A DNA stretch of 41,477 nt from an uncultured Hyphomicrobiales bacterium (GTDB lineage Bacteria > Pseudomonadota > Alphaproteobacteria > Rhizobiales > Beijerinckiaceae), in NCBI GenBank assembly GCA_903900975.1, contig CAIUPE010000121.1, positions 1 to 41,477 on the forward strand, given 5' to 3'. The notes beneath the pieces are model-generated. The model had not been told where the DNA came from. It saw only the letters and a program-made list of their open reading frames with translations, and made no database searches. Position numbers and translations under genes: made by a program. Positions 6,209-14,406 of the stretch are shown one piece after another; the stretch's first letter is position 1, and every line of letters starts with the position of its first letter.

Positions 6209-8638
6209 ATGCCGTCATTTTCAAAAAGTTTAGAACTGGTCCTTCATAAAGCGCTCGCTTTGGCCAACGAGCGTCGGCACGAATATGCAACCCTCGAACA
6301 TCTGCTCCTTGGATTGGTCGACGATCGTGATGCTGTTGCGGTGATGCGCGCCTGCGGGGTTGATCTCGAACTGCTCCGTTCGAGTTTAATCGATTACATT
6401 GACAGCGAATTGACCAGCCTTGTGACGGTGGCACCGGGTGATGCGAAACCTACGGCGGGCTTTCAGCGGGTTATCCAGCGGGCTGTCATTCATGTTCAGT
6501 CCTCAGGTCGCGAAGAAGTAACGGGTGCCAATATTTTGGTTGCCTTGTTTGCTGAGCGTGAGAGTTATGCTGCTTATTTCCTGCAAGAGCAGGATATGAC
6601 CCGCTATGATGCCGTTAATTACATGTCCCATGGTATTGCCAAACGGAATGGGATAGCCGCGGCCCCAAGTGATGACGAGCACACCGATGAAGGCGCCGGT
6701 TCAACCAGTGCGGGCGATGAGTCTTCAAATGGCCCAAAGAAAAAAGGCGAGGCTTTAGAGGCCTATTGCGTTAATTTGAACAAGAAAGCGGTAGACGGCA
6801 AAATCGATCCGCTTATTGGGCGAGAGGCCGAAGTGCGCCGGACAATCCAGGTGCTCTGCCGTCGCCAGAAAAACAACCCCTTATTGGTTGGTGAGCCCGG
6901 TGTAGGTAAGACGGCCATTGCCGAAGGGTTGGCCCTAAAAATTACGCGGGGCGAAGTTCCGGCTGTATTGGCTGGAGCCACGGTATTCTCGCTGGATATG
7001 GGACTTTTATTGGCAGGAACCCGCTATCGTGGCGATTTCGAGGAACGGCTTAAGCAGGTTGTCAAAGAGATTGAGCAACATTCCAACGCGGTGTTGTTTA
7101 TTGACGAGATTCATACGGTCATTGGGGCCGGTGCCACGTCAGGTGGCGCAATGGATGCCTCCAATCTCTTAAAGCCGGCATTGGCGCAAGGTACGCTGCG
7201 GTGTATCGGTTCGACGACGTATAAGGAATTCAGGCAGTTTTTTGAAAAGGACCGCGCTTTACTGCGTCGTTTTCAAAAAATTGATGTCAACGAACCTTCC
7301 ATTCCCGATGCGATAGAAATTCTGAAGGGGCTGAAGCCCTATTATGAAGAATTTCATGGTCTGAAATACTCAAACGATGCCATCAAAGCGGCTGTCGAGC
7401 TGTCTGCGCGCTATATCCATGATCGCAAATTGCCGGATAAAGCTATCGATGTCATCGACGAGTCAGGTGCGGCCCAAATGTTGCTGGCCGAAGGCAAGCG
7501 CCGCAAGACCATTGGCGTGGCCGATATCGAGGCGACTGTTTCGACCATGGCGCGTATTCCGCCTAAAACTATATCGAAGAACGATTCAGAAGTGCTCAAA
7601 TCGCTCGAAGAAACGTTGAAGCGGGTTGTCTATGGGCAAGATGCCGCGATATCGGCACTTACATCGGCGATAAAGCTTGCCCGTGCGGGGCTGCGCGATC
7701 CTGAAAAGCCGATTGGTTCTTATCTGTTCGCCGGCCCGACGGGCGTTGGAAAAACCGAAGTAGCGCGCCAATTGGCCGCTTCGCTTGGGGTTGAAATCAA
7801 GCGGTTCGACATGTCCGAATATATGGAACGGCATGCCATATCCCGGCTGATCGGTGCGCCTCCCGGTTATGTTGGCTTCGATCAAGGCGGGCTGCTAACG
7901 GACGCGGTGGACCAGCACCCCCATTGCGTGTTGTTGCTCGACGAAATTGAGAAGGCCCATCCCGATCTCTTCAACATTTTGCTGCAGGTTATGGACCACG
8001 GCAAATTGACCGATCACCACGGCAAAACCGTGGATTTTCGTAATGTGATTTTAATTATGACCACGAATGCCGGCGCGGCAGATTTGGCCAAAGCTGCCTT
8101 TGGCTTTACCCGCACCAAGCGCGAGGGTGACGATCACGAGGCGATTAACAGGCTCTTTGCGCCGGAGTTCCGCAATCGCTTGGATCAGATTATTTCCTTC
8201 TCCCAGTTGCCGAAGGAAGTGGTGAGTAAAGTCGTTGATAAATTTGTGCTACAGCTTGAAGCCCAATTGGCCGATCGCAACGTAACTATTGAGCTGTCCG
8301 ACGAGGCGAGAACTTGGTTGGTCGATCATGGCTATGATGAGACCATGGGAGCGCGTCCAATGGCTCGTTTGATTCAGACGACAATCAAACAACAATTAGC
8401 CGAGGAGTTGCTGTTCGGTAAACTTAAGTCCGGCGGTGGGGTCCGGGTCGTTGTCGAAAAAAGTGACAAGGGCGAAAAACTTGGATTTGAATATCTCGTC
8501 GGTCCTGTGACACCTAAGGCGGAGAAGGCCGTTGCCGAAGCGCGTGCTAAGGCCGGATCGGTCAAGCGAAATCCGCGTGCAATGCCCAAAAGCGACATCG
8601 ACAAGCCAGTGCGAACCGTGCCAAAAGTCCCGCTCTGA
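6209..8638 (+). CDS. clpA: ATP-dependent Clp protease ATP-binding subunit ClpA
   Basis: This 809-residue AAA+ unfoldase feeds substrates to ClpP and works with ClpS. The N-domain (about 1-150) starts MPSFSKSLELVLHKAL. The first AAA module has Walker A GEPGVGKT at 228-235 and Walker B LFIDEIHT. The second has Walker A GPTGVGKT at 509-516 and Walker B LLLDEIEK. A basic tail of about 40 residues follows the D2 domain, common in alphaproteobacterial ClpA. I chose the ATG at 6209 because it gives the canonical N-terminus; the frame is open from 6143, inside clpS, but that extension has no similarity. GAAAGG at 6191-6196 is a rather distant ribosome binding site, so coupling to clpS translation is likely. 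Confidence 0.96.
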   Translation: MPSFSKSLELVLHKALALANERRHEYATLEHLLLGLVDDRDAVAVMRACGVDLELLRSSLIDYIDSELTSLVTVAPGDAKPTAGFQRVIQRAVIHVQSSGREEVTGANILVALFAERESYAAYFLQEQDMTRYDAVNYMSHGIAKRNGIAAAPSDDEHTDEGAGSTSAGDESSNGPKKKGEALEAYCVNLNKKAVDGKIDPLIGREAEVRRTIQVLCRRQKNNPLLVGEPGVGKTAIAEGLALKITRGEVPAVLAGATVFSLDMGLLLAGTRYRGDFEERLKQVVKEIEQHSNAVLFIDEIHTVIGAGATSGGAMDASNLLKPALAQGTLRCIGSTTYKEFRQFFEKDRALLRRFQKIDVNEPSIPDAIEILKGLKPYYEEFHGLKYSNDAIKAAVELSARYIHDRKLPDKAIDVIDESGAAQMLLAEGKRRKTIGVADIEATVSTMARIPPKTISKNDSEVLKSLEETLKRVVYGQDAAISALTSAIKLARAGLRDPEKPIGSYLFAGPTGVGKTEVARQLAASLGVEIKRFDMSEYMERHAISRLIGAPPGYVGFDQGGLLTDAVDQHPHCVLLLDEIEKAHPDLFNILLQVMDHGKLTDHHGKTVDFRNVILIMTTNAGAADLAKAAFGFTRTKREGDDHEAINRLFAPEFRNRLDQIISFSQLPKEVVSKVVDKFVLQLEAQLADRNVTIELSDEARTWLVDHGYDETMGARPMARLIQTTIKQQLAEELLFGKLKSGGGVRVVVEKSDKGEKLGFEYLVGPVTPKAEKAVAEARAKAGSVKRNPRAMPKSDIDKPVRTVPKVPL

Positions 8639-8665
8639 GGATTTCGACCCTACGGGAATTTTTAT

Positions 8666-8836
8666 TTGTCAACTTCGCGGCAACGACGCAAGCAGCGGCG
8701 CCTTCAAAGGCTACGGTATGAAGATACCGTAGCCTGGTTGATTGTGCCGATTGTATTGGTTGCCTTGGTTTACGGGGCTATCGAATTTTCGCGGCAGCTT
8801 TCGGGAACGCCGTTCGGAAAATTGCTTGGATGGTAG
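8666..8836 (+). CDS. Small single-pass membrane protein, unannotated
   Basis: A 56-codon frame begins at a TTG 27 bases after the clpA stop, with GGGA about 8 bases upstream. The predicted product has a strongly basic N-terminus (about nine Arg/Lys within residues 5-17). One hydrophobic segment at about 21-41 (TVAWLIVPIVLVALVYGAIEF) follows, then a short tail ending GKLLGW. By the positive-inside rule the basic end would be cytoplasmic. A perfect 11-bp hairpin at 8709-8734 lies within codons 15-23. I do not recognise a family. The clean charge-then-helix architecture supports a real gene, but the TTG start and small size keep confidence moderate. The remaining bases to 9020 show nothing I can assign. 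Confidence 0.5.
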   Translation: MSTSRQRRKQRRLQRLRYEDTVAWLIVPIVLVALVYGAIEFSRQLSGTPFGKLLGW

Positions 8837-9020
8837 GTTGCTCAAAGCGGTCCTGACCGCGAGTGGGTCTTCCAGTTTTATGAGGTGATTATCGAGCTTA
8901 AATCCATTTCTATCGAGTTCAAAGACTGGCCTTATGTATCGCAACCATCGTCTAGACTACCGATTGAATAAGTTTGACAGGTCGATCGATTACCCGGCAT
9001 TCCCAAGAACAAGCCTACTT

Positions 9021-9452
9021 CTATGGTGCCAGCCTTATAAGGGCGTTGCGGATCAAGTTCCCGTTTTTCTTAATAATTTCAACATCTTCCATTGTGCCAT
9101 TATGTGGCTTTAAAGGAATTCCCGTGATCCTCGGCAAAATGTGGACATGAAGATGGAATACCGTTTGCCCAGCCGCTTCGCCATTGAATTGCATAATCGT
9201 AATTCCATCGGCATTAAAAGCGAATTTCACTGCATTTCCAATATGTTGGACGGCAGAAAATAAAGGGGCGAACACAGCAGGGTCAGCGTCGAGCAAGCCA
9301 ATCGAAGGTGATTTTGGAACAACGAGGCAATGTCCGTTAACCTGTGGCATAATATCCATGAAGGATAGAACATGTTCATTTTCAAATATTTTCTCGCATT
9401 GGATGTCACCGCGAATAATTTTTGAAAATATATTATTATTATCATAATCCAT
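9021..9452 (-). CDS. HIT family protein (histidine triad nucleotide hydrolase)
   Basis: This 143-residue protein carries the histidine-triad motif H-L-H-V-H at 100-104 within QTVFHLHVHILPR, which hydrolyses or transfers nucleotides from phosphoramidate or dinucleotide-type substrates. The N-terminal IFSKIIRGDIQCEKIFE block and the GHCLVVPK stretch are typical HinT-like features. It is the last gene of the minus-strand RidA-GDPD-acyltransferase-HIT operon, 29 bases after the acyltransferase gene. Its true substrate is unknown. The coding sequence is noticeably AT-rich, like its operon partners. The family assignment is secure. Confidence 0.92.
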   Translation of the reverse strand: MDYDNNNIFSKIIRGDIQCEKIFENEHVLSFMDIMPQVNGHCLVVPKSPSIGLLDADPAVFAPLFSAVQHIGNAVKFAFNADGITIMQFNGEAAGQTVFHLHVHILPRITGIPLKPHNGTMEDVEIIKKNGNLIRNALIRLAP

Positions 9453-9481
9453 AATTTAAGCCTTTCTTTAAATTAAATTTT

Positions 9482-10654
9482 TTATTCATTTTCCATTACA
9501 TCGATTCTTCTAAATGGTGTTAATTCTGATAAATTTGCCTGCAATTCTGCAATATATTTTTTCTCTTCTTCCAAATAGTTACTAACTGCAATTCTAAATT
9601 GGGGATCAGCGATATAATGGGCAGAATAAGTTGTAACAGGCCGATATCCCCGCGCCAGCTTATGTTCACCTTGTGCACCTGCTTCAACCCGATGAAGTCG
9701 ATTTTGAATTGCAAATTCAATGGCTTGATAGTAACAAACCTCAAAATGGAGGAAGGGATGATTTTCAAGGCACCCCCAGTTTCGTCCATATAAAGTGTTT
9801 CCTCCGATAAAATTAATAGCACCTGCTATATATTCTCTTCCTCGTTTAGCCATTATTAGAAGAATACTATCCGGCATTTTTTCGAGGATCATGAAAAAGA
9901 ATTCCCTTGTCAAATAAGGATTTCCCCATTTTCTTGACCCTGTATCCAAATAAAAACGATAAAATGCATCCATATGTTCTGGTTTTAAATCAGATCCTGT
10001 AATTCTTTCAATTTTTATATCGTTTAATAGCGAATCTCTACGTTCTCGACGAATTAATTTTCTTTTCCTAGATGAAAAAGCATTTAAAAAATCTTCAAAT
10101 GTCTTATATTCATCATTGAACCAGTGATATTGCTTGTCATTGCGCTCGAGAAATCCGGCTTCAAAAAAAGTCTCCCGGTCCTCTTCTGTAAGAAATGTTA
10201 CATGCGCCGATGATGCGCCGAGCCGTTCACAAAGACTTGGAATTGATGAAATAATGGCATGTTTTAAAGGCTTAGTACGTGAAAGAAGCTTAGGCGCTGT
10301 TGCCGGAGTAAATGGAACTGAAATTTGTAGTTTGGGATAATATTCACCGCCGGCTCGGGCATAGGCATCTGCCCAACCATGATCAAAAACGTATTCACCC
10401 ATCGAATTTGATTTTAAATAAGCAGGGCATGCTGCCAAAAGCGAATGCTCGCTATCTTCAATAATAATATGAGAGCCCGCCCATCCAGATTTTTCTGTTG
10501 CGGAGCCTGATTTCTCCAAGGCACTTAAGAAGGCGTGCGAAATAAAGGGGTTCTGCTTATGATCCACATCGGCCGAACTCCCGGCAATAAGGGAAGTCCA
10601 GTCATCGGCCTTTATGCGGGAAATGTGCGGTTCAATTCTAATAATATGGTTCAT
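9482..10654 (-). CDS. FemAB-like/GNAT acyltransferase (DUF482 type)
   Basis: This 390-residue protein matches the FemAB_like (PF04339, former DUF482) family, which has a double GNAT-like fold and is often labelled peptidoglycan biosynthesis protein by distant resemblance to FemAB. Typical stretches are NPFISHAFLSALEKSGS near residue 35, the YPKLQISVPFTPATAPKLL block at 105-123, HVTFLTEEDRE, and a late block with LYGRNWGCLENHPFLHFEVC and YYQAIEFAI. The last part includes RVEAGAQGEHKLARGY. No signal peptide is visible, so it is probably cytosolic. The gene lies between GDPD (30 bases upstream) and HIT (29 bases downstream). Enzymatic activity for this family is not established as far as I know; the substrate is open. 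Confidence 0.85.
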   Translation of the reverse strand: MNHIIRIEPHISRIKADDWTSLIAGSSADVDHKQNPFISHAFLSALEKSGSATEKSGWAGSHIIIEDSEHSLLAACPAYLKSNSMGEYVFDHGWADAYARAGGEYYPKLQISVPFTPATAPKLLSRTKPLKHAIISSIPSLCERLGASSAHVTFLTEEDRETFFEAGFLERNDKQYHWFNDEYKTFEDFLNAFSSRKRKLIRRERRDSLLNDIKIERITGSDLKPEHMDAFYRFYLDTGSRKWGNPYLTREFFFMILEKMPDSILLIMAKRGREYIAGAINFIGGNTLYGRNWGCLENHPFLHFEVCYYQAIEFAIQNRLHRVEAGAQGEHKLARGYRPVTTYSAHYIADPQFRIAVSNYLEEEKKYIAELQANLSELTPFRRIDVMENE

Positions 10655-10684
10655 TTTTACATGATTAATCCGGTAGTGGCATCA

Positions 10685-11431
10685 TTATGGGATAAAATTT
10701 TCGAATATAATCTGATCCGAAAAATTTAGAGCTTCATTCATTTGGTCTAAGTTTCGAATGGTCCAAGTGATAAGTGGAAGCCCGGAGAATTCCCGAGCCA
10801 TTCTTGGCCCGGTAAATTTTAGGTCCTTTACATACCATGAAATAAAATCAGGTTGGGATATTGTAAAATGGGTTAAATCAATCAGTTGGTTTCTTTTAAT
10901 TTCACTCAGAAAATTCCATTCAGGATCATCATAATGACTTTCGCCAATAAAACCACGTGGACGTTGCGGCGCAAGTTTTCGGACAGTATCGACAATGAAT
11001 GGATCAAAAGATTTGATTGCAACAGGTCCTTGGTAATCTTCTAGAATAACACAACAGCGTTTTGCCGCCGCTATATCATCATCAAATTCGCTTTTTATCT
11101 CACAAATAAGGGGCACTTTCGTATCAATGACGGAAAGTAGTTCTTTAAGCGTTGGAATTTTTTCATCAGTATTTTTTAACTTAATCGATTTTAACTCTAA
11201 AAGAGAATGGGCTTTCACTTTGCCTTCAGCTTCAGCCAGACGATCAAGTTCGTCATCGTGGAATACGACCAATTCGCCATCATAAGATAACTGAACATCG
11301 CATTCGATGGCATAATTGAGCCGAACCGCCGCCATGGCTGCCCCGATTGTATTTTCAACGATTCCGATTTTGCTGTTATGTAGTCCACGATGGGCGATCG
11401 GGCGGGAAGTTAGCCATGCTGGTGCAGCCAT
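10685..11431 (-). CDS. Glycerophosphodiester phosphodiesterase family protein
   Basis: This 248-residue GDPD-domain protein should hydrolyse glycerophosphodiesters to glycerol-3-phosphate and an alcohol. The catalytic elements are visible: His14-Arg15-Gly16, Glu26-Asn27, Glu43 and Asp45 (the ECDVQLSYDG motif) and His58-Asp59. The C-terminal GLPLITWTIRNLDQM region is the usual TIM-barrel end. No signal peptide is present, so it is a cytosolic type. The start codon overlaps the RidA stop by one base (TAATG), so translation is probably coupled. It is AT-rich relative to rnr and nrdJ nearby. Confidence 0.9.
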   Translation of the reverse strand: MAAPAWLTSRPIAHRGLHNSKIGIVENTIGAAMAAVRLNYAIECDVQLSYDGELVVFHDDELDRLAEAEGKVKAHSLLELKSIKLKNTDEKIPTLKELLSVIDTKVPLICEIKSEFDDDIAAAKRCCVILEDYQGPVAIKSFDPFIVDTVRKLAPQRPRGFIGESHYDDPEWNFLSEIKRNQLIDLTHFTISQPDFISWYVKDLKFTGPRMAREFSGLPLITWTIRNLDQMNEALNFSDQIIFENFIP

Positions 11432-11895
11432 TATTCGACCTCAAAAATTGCTTCAACTTCGACGGCGGCGCCCATCGGCAATTCAGCAACACCGACGGTC
11501 GTTCGGGTATGTTTCCCGCCTTCGCCTAGAATGGCCACCATTAAATCCGAGGCTCCATTCATGATAGGGGGCAGGCTCGTGAAACCCTCTCCGACATTGA
11601 TATAGCCGCCAAGTCGAATGCAACGTTTTATACGGTCAAGGTTGCCGATTGCGCCTTTGGCCTGGGATAATAGATTAATTGCACAAAGCCTTGCAGCTTC
11701 AGCGCCTTGTTCAATGGAAACGCCTTGGCCGACTTTTCCAATATGTTCCGGTTTAAGCTTTCCGCGATCTAAGCAAAGCTGCCCCGATATAAATAGCAGC
11801 TTTCCTGAAACTATCGCGGGTATATAGTTGGCAACCGGAAGAGGTGGATCGGGCAAATTAATGCCGTGATCTTTTAGGCGTTGCTCGATCGACAT
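11431..11895 (-). CDS. RidA family protein (YjgF/YER057c/UK114)
   Basis: This 154-residue protein belongs to the RidA superfamily, whose best known members deaminate reactive enamine/imine intermediates. The family signature RTTVGVAELPMGAAVEVEAI lies at 131-150, with Arg131 in the position of the catalytic arginine of active Rid proteins. FISGQL at 35-40 is the other typical block. It is longer than E. coli RidA (128 residues) and resembles the COG0251 branch typical of Alphaproteobacteria, so true RidA activity is uncertain. The ATG at 11895 has GGAGG 6 bases upstream, far better than the longer frame to 11976. It leads the four-gene operon RidA-GDPD-acyltransferase-HIT and is divergent from the EipB gene. 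Confidence 0.9.
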   Translation of the reverse strand: MSIEQRLKDHGINLPDPPLPVANYIPAIVSGKLLFISGQLCLDRGKLKPEHIGKVGQGVSIEQGAEAARLCAINLLSQAKGAIGNLDRIKRCIRLGGYINVGEGFTSLPPIMNGASDLMVAILGEGGKHTRTTVGVAELPMGAAVEVEAIFEVE

Positions 11896-11960
11896 ATGTT
11901 TCCTCCAAACATTAGGATTTTCGCTTGTCGTTTTGTGGCTTATGGAAAGAAACTTCGCAA

Positions 11961-12836
11961 GTGAACGATGGCACACGTCACGTGTGTTTCGGATCTCGTC
12001 GAATAAGGCGTATCTGTCTTACATTATTTTTTGGTACCAATTTAGGGGTTTTTGCCGATGCTAGGGCTGAGGAATTGGTATCCGAACTTTTGCCGCATCG
12101 GGCTGTTTATGATCTTACGTTAATGCCTGTTTCAAATCGTTCAGAGTGGGATTCTGTTACAGGCCGAATAGTTTTCGAATTATCAGGCTCCGTTTGTGCC
12201 GGCTTTAAGCAGAATTTTCGTGAAGTATTGGTTTTGTCTGGGCCGAAATCGGGGCGACGGGTGATTGATAGTTTTACTTCTGATTCGGAAGCCGGAGACG
12301 GCCGATCAATGGAGTTTTCTGGCAGCGAGGTGGAACCAGATGGCACGGTTCAACGAACCAGTGGTGTTGCGAAATCGACCGAGAATGGCGGGACGGCGCA
12401 TTTTAATTCTCCAATGCAATCGGATCTTACAATTGATAAATATACATATTTTCCAGTTTCTTATACTCGAAATCTAATTCATGAAGCCTTGGTGGGGCAT
12501 CATTTTTTTTCAGCCACACAGTTTGATGGAACAGACCAATTAAAGCCAATTGAAGAAAGTTTTGCCATTCTTGGCGAAGCGCAGTCGGGTCGTTCTGGAA
12601 TTGATTCCATCCTTGCAGGAAAGGATTTTGAACCGCTAAGGCATTGGCCAGTTACTATTGGCTATCGTCATTCCTCGCCGAAGGAAGTTTCAGAATCCGA
12701 ATATACAGTATTTCAGGATTTGTTTGAAAACGGTGTTTCCCAGCGTCTTATGTTAGACTTTAAGGATTTTAAATTAAGCGGAAAATTGGTCGAGTTTAGT
12801 TTTTTAGAGAAAATTAGGTGTAGTCCGTTAAATTGA
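11961..12836 (+). CDS. EipB/DUF1849 family periplasmic envelope-integrity protein
   Basis: This 291-residue protein matches DUF1849, named EipB in Brucella, a periplasmic beta-spiral protein needed for envelope integrity. The mature part opens with LLPHRAVYDLTL, the family hallmark. The two conserved cysteines reported to form a disulfide in EipB appear as Cys79 and Cys287 in this numbering, the latter four residues from the end. An N-terminal export signal is visible: RRIRR, a hydrophobic core at about 18-33, and a likely cleavage after ADARA (about 36). I prefer the GTG at 11961, with GGAAAG about 10 bases upstream; the frame is also open from a TTG at 11925, which would overlap the divergent RidA promoter region. 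Confidence 0.87.
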   Translation: MNDGTRHVCFGSRRIRRICLTLFFGTNLGVFADARAEELVSELLPHRAVYDLTLMPVSNRSEWDSVTGRIVFELSGSVCAGFKQNFREVLVLSGPKSGRRVIDSFTSDSEAGDGRSMEFSGSEVEPDGTVQRTSGVAKSTENGGTAHFNSPMQSDLTIDKYTYFPVSYTRNLIHEALVGHHFFSATQFDGTDQLKPIEESFAILGEAQSGRSGIDSILAGKDFEPLRHWPVTIGYRHSSPKEVSESEYTVFQDLFENGVSQRLMLDFKDFKLSGKLVEFSFLEKIRCSPLN

Positions 12837-12908
12837 AAATTGTGATTTCATTCGGGAATTGTGTAACGCGGTTCTTCAGCCAAAGGTAGGGATTATCCCT
12901 AGTTCATC

Positions 12909-13280
12909 ATGTCAAAAACAGTTTTGATCGTAGAAGATAACGAATTAAATATGAAGCTTTTCAATGATTTGTTGGAAGCTAATGGCTTTTTGACGTTGAA
13001 GACAGCGAGCGGACACGAGGCACTCGAGTTAGCAAGGCTTCATAAGCCAAGCTTAATTTTGATGGATATTCAACTTCCCGAAGTTTCAGGTGAGGTTGTG
13101 ATCCAATGGATTAAGGCGGACGACGCAATAAAGCATATCCCAATTATAGCTGTCACGGCATTTGCCATGAAGGGCGATGAGGAAAGAATTCTGTCAAAAG
13201 GATGCGAAGCGTATTTGTCTAAGCCAATATCAATCGTCAAATTTATACAGGTCGTTAAATCTTATATTGGCAGCAATTAA
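12909..13280 (+). CDS. divK: Single-domain response regulator, DivK-like
   Basis: This 123-residue receiver-only protein is closest in pattern to DivK, which relays cell-cycle phosphorylation between DivJ, PleC and the CtrA pathway. Receiver residues are Glu9-Asp10, phospho-acceptor Asp53 in [13 protein letters not shown], Thr83 and Lys105. The start [18 protein letters not shown] is almost a DivK signature. In Caulobacter divK is followed by pleD; here it is followed by a terminator and the convergent rpmG. A 13-base palindrome AGGGATTATCCCT lies at 12888-12900 just before the start. The call to DivK and not another single receiver is from memory of the family. Confidence 0.88.
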   Translation: MSKTVLIVEDNELNMKLFNDLLEANGFLTLKTASGHEALELARLHKPSLILMDIQLPEVSGEVVIQWIKADDAIKHIPIIAVTAFAMKGDEERILSKGCEAYLSKPISIVKFIQVVKSYIGSN

Positions 13281-13293
13281 TTTTGATACGCAT

Positions 13294-13323
13294 AAAAAAG
13301 CCGCCAGAATAGGCGGCTTTTTT
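13294..13323. terminator. Bidirectional terminator between divK and rpmG
   Basis: AAAAAAGCCGCC and GGCGGCTTTTTT form a perfect stem around a 6-base loop. The A-run on one side and T-run on the other allow termination of divK on the plus strand and rpmG on the minus strand. Confidence 0.92.
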
Positions 13324-13344
13324 ATTATTAATTAAAACAGAAAC

Positions 13345-13512
13345 TTACTTGATCTTAGTTTCTTTAAATTCAACGTGCTTCTTTGCAACTGGGTCGTATT
13401 TCCGTTGCGTGATTTTATCGGTCATCGTACGGGAATTCTTTTTCGTTACATAAAAGAATCCCGTATCTGCTGTTGAAAGCAGCTTTACCTTGATCGTAGT
13501 CGCTTTGGCCAT
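13345..13512 (-). CDS. rpmG: 50S ribosomal protein L33
   Basis: This 55-residue protein is ribosomal protein L33, of the cysteine-free type (no zinc-binding pairs). It starts [20 protein letters not shown] and ends VEFKETKIK, with the YVTKKNSRT and [10 protein letters not shown] blocks typical of the family. An AAAGGA sequence lies about 10 bases upstream of the ATG. It is 190 bases downstream of the NUDIX gene on the same strand and has its own candidate promoter, so it can be expressed independently. It converges on divK and shares its terminator. Confidence 0.96.
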   Translation of the reverse strand: MAKATTIKVKLLSTADTGFFYVTKKNSRTMTDKITQRKYDPVAKKHVEFKETKIK

Positions 13513-13598
13513 GCCGATATTCCTTTGATAGTACTAACCAACAGCGAAGCTGTGGCAAAATTTCCATGGGAGAGATAATAATCACCCGTTCGGGGCGC

Positions 13599-13626
13599 AC
13601 CCTAGCGATCCAGCGCCTTTTGTCAA
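13599..13626 (-). promoter_or_regulatory. Candidate rpmG promoter
   Basis: Read on the minus strand, a perfect TTGACA (13626-13621) is followed after 16 bases by TAGGGT (13604-13599). The -10 is weak by the E. coli standard but TTGACA is perfect. It would give a leader of about 80 bases for rpmG. Confidence 0.45.
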
Positions 13627-13695
13627 CAATTTCGCCCTCACTATTTTTTGGCGCGCCGAAATTGTATCCTTTATCGAGAACCTGATCAAAAAAAG

Positions 13696-13708
13696 CCTAT
13701 TTTATAGG
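13696..13708 (-). terminator. Weak terminator-like hairpin at the NUDIX stop codon
   Basis: On the minus strand CCTAT-AAA-ATAGG is followed by C and seven T. The stem is only 5 bp and overlaps the stop codon, so partial read-through into rpmG is likely. Confidence 0.3.
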
Positions 13709-14406
13709 TTTTGACGAATGAATTGTCCCCTAACTTCGCGGAAAAGCGGGACCGGCATAAAGGGCTGAAATCCTGCATTAAGGCGATCTAATACCTCGTC
13801 GATTATCATGCTGGTTATTCTCGGAATATCCAGTGTTTTTGCTTTATTCAACGGGATCCAAAGTGTTTCTGTTAATTCTGAGTGTTCGCTAACAACTCCC
13901 GATTCCAAATGGCCTATATTAATCGCATCCGCGAGGAAAAAGCGTGTGTCAAAACGTTTGCTATGCCTTGGTGGTGTAATCGCTCTTGCGACAAAATGCA
14001 GTTGATCTAGGGATGGCCAAATTTCCTTAGCCGAGAAATGTTCCCACGGCGTTCCTGGGACTACGGGAGGGGCACCTAGTCCTCTTTCTCCGAGCATGAG
14101 CCCCGTTTCTTCATAAGTTTCACGAATGGCTGCCAGAGCGATGGTCCTGGCTTTTAAAGAACTCGGGCGTGCAACATTGGTTAGTAAGCGCTCTTCAACC
14201 AATTGATCGAGTGGCGATGCCACGTTCATCCTTCGATCGGACGGATCGACACGGCCGCCTGGAAAGACAAATTTATTCGGCATAAAAGAATGCGCCGAAT
14301 GACGACGGCCCATCAGAATTTTGGGGATTTTTCCCTTAAAATCCATGAGGATAAGCGTAGCGGCATCCTTCGGTATTACTTTTCGCTTTGGTGCGGCGTC
14401 CGTCAC
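13702..14406 (-). CDS. NUDIX hydrolase
   Basis: This 234-residue protein is a NUDIX-fold pyrophosphohydrolase. The Nudix box is split: GGRVDPSD at 50-57 and RETYEETG at 95-102, separated by about 35 residues, longer than in the canonical box. Similar insertions occur in NUDT7/NUDT19-like enzymes, which act on CoA-type substrates, but the substrate here cannot be read. The start codon overlaps the DUF983 stop by 4 bases, so it is coupled to rnr-DUF983. It may help in nucleotide or RNA turnover together with RNase R, which is inference from context only. Confidence 0.87.
   Translation of the reverse strand: MTDAAPKRKVIPKDAATLILMDFKGKIPKILMGRRHSAHSFMPNKFVFPGGRVDPSDRRMNVASPLDQLVEERLLTNVARPSSLKARTIALAAIRETYEETGLMLGERGLGAPPVVPGTPWEHFSAKEIWPSLDQLHFVARAITPPRHSKRFDTRFFLADAINIGHLESGVVSEHSELTETLWIPLNKAKTLDIPRITSMIIDEVLDRLNAGFQPFMPVPLFREVRGQFIRQNL

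Noticed and set aside
8709-8734. Perfect 11-bp hairpin GGCTACGGTAT/ATACCGTAGCC as clpA terminator
   Set aside because: No U-tract follows on the plus strand and it lies within the 56-codon frame, so I treat it as part of that gene.
12888-12900. Palindrome AGGGATTATCCCT before divK as an operator
   Set aside because: Only 13 bases, a single copy, and no regulator known to me with this site; kept as a note in the divK entry.
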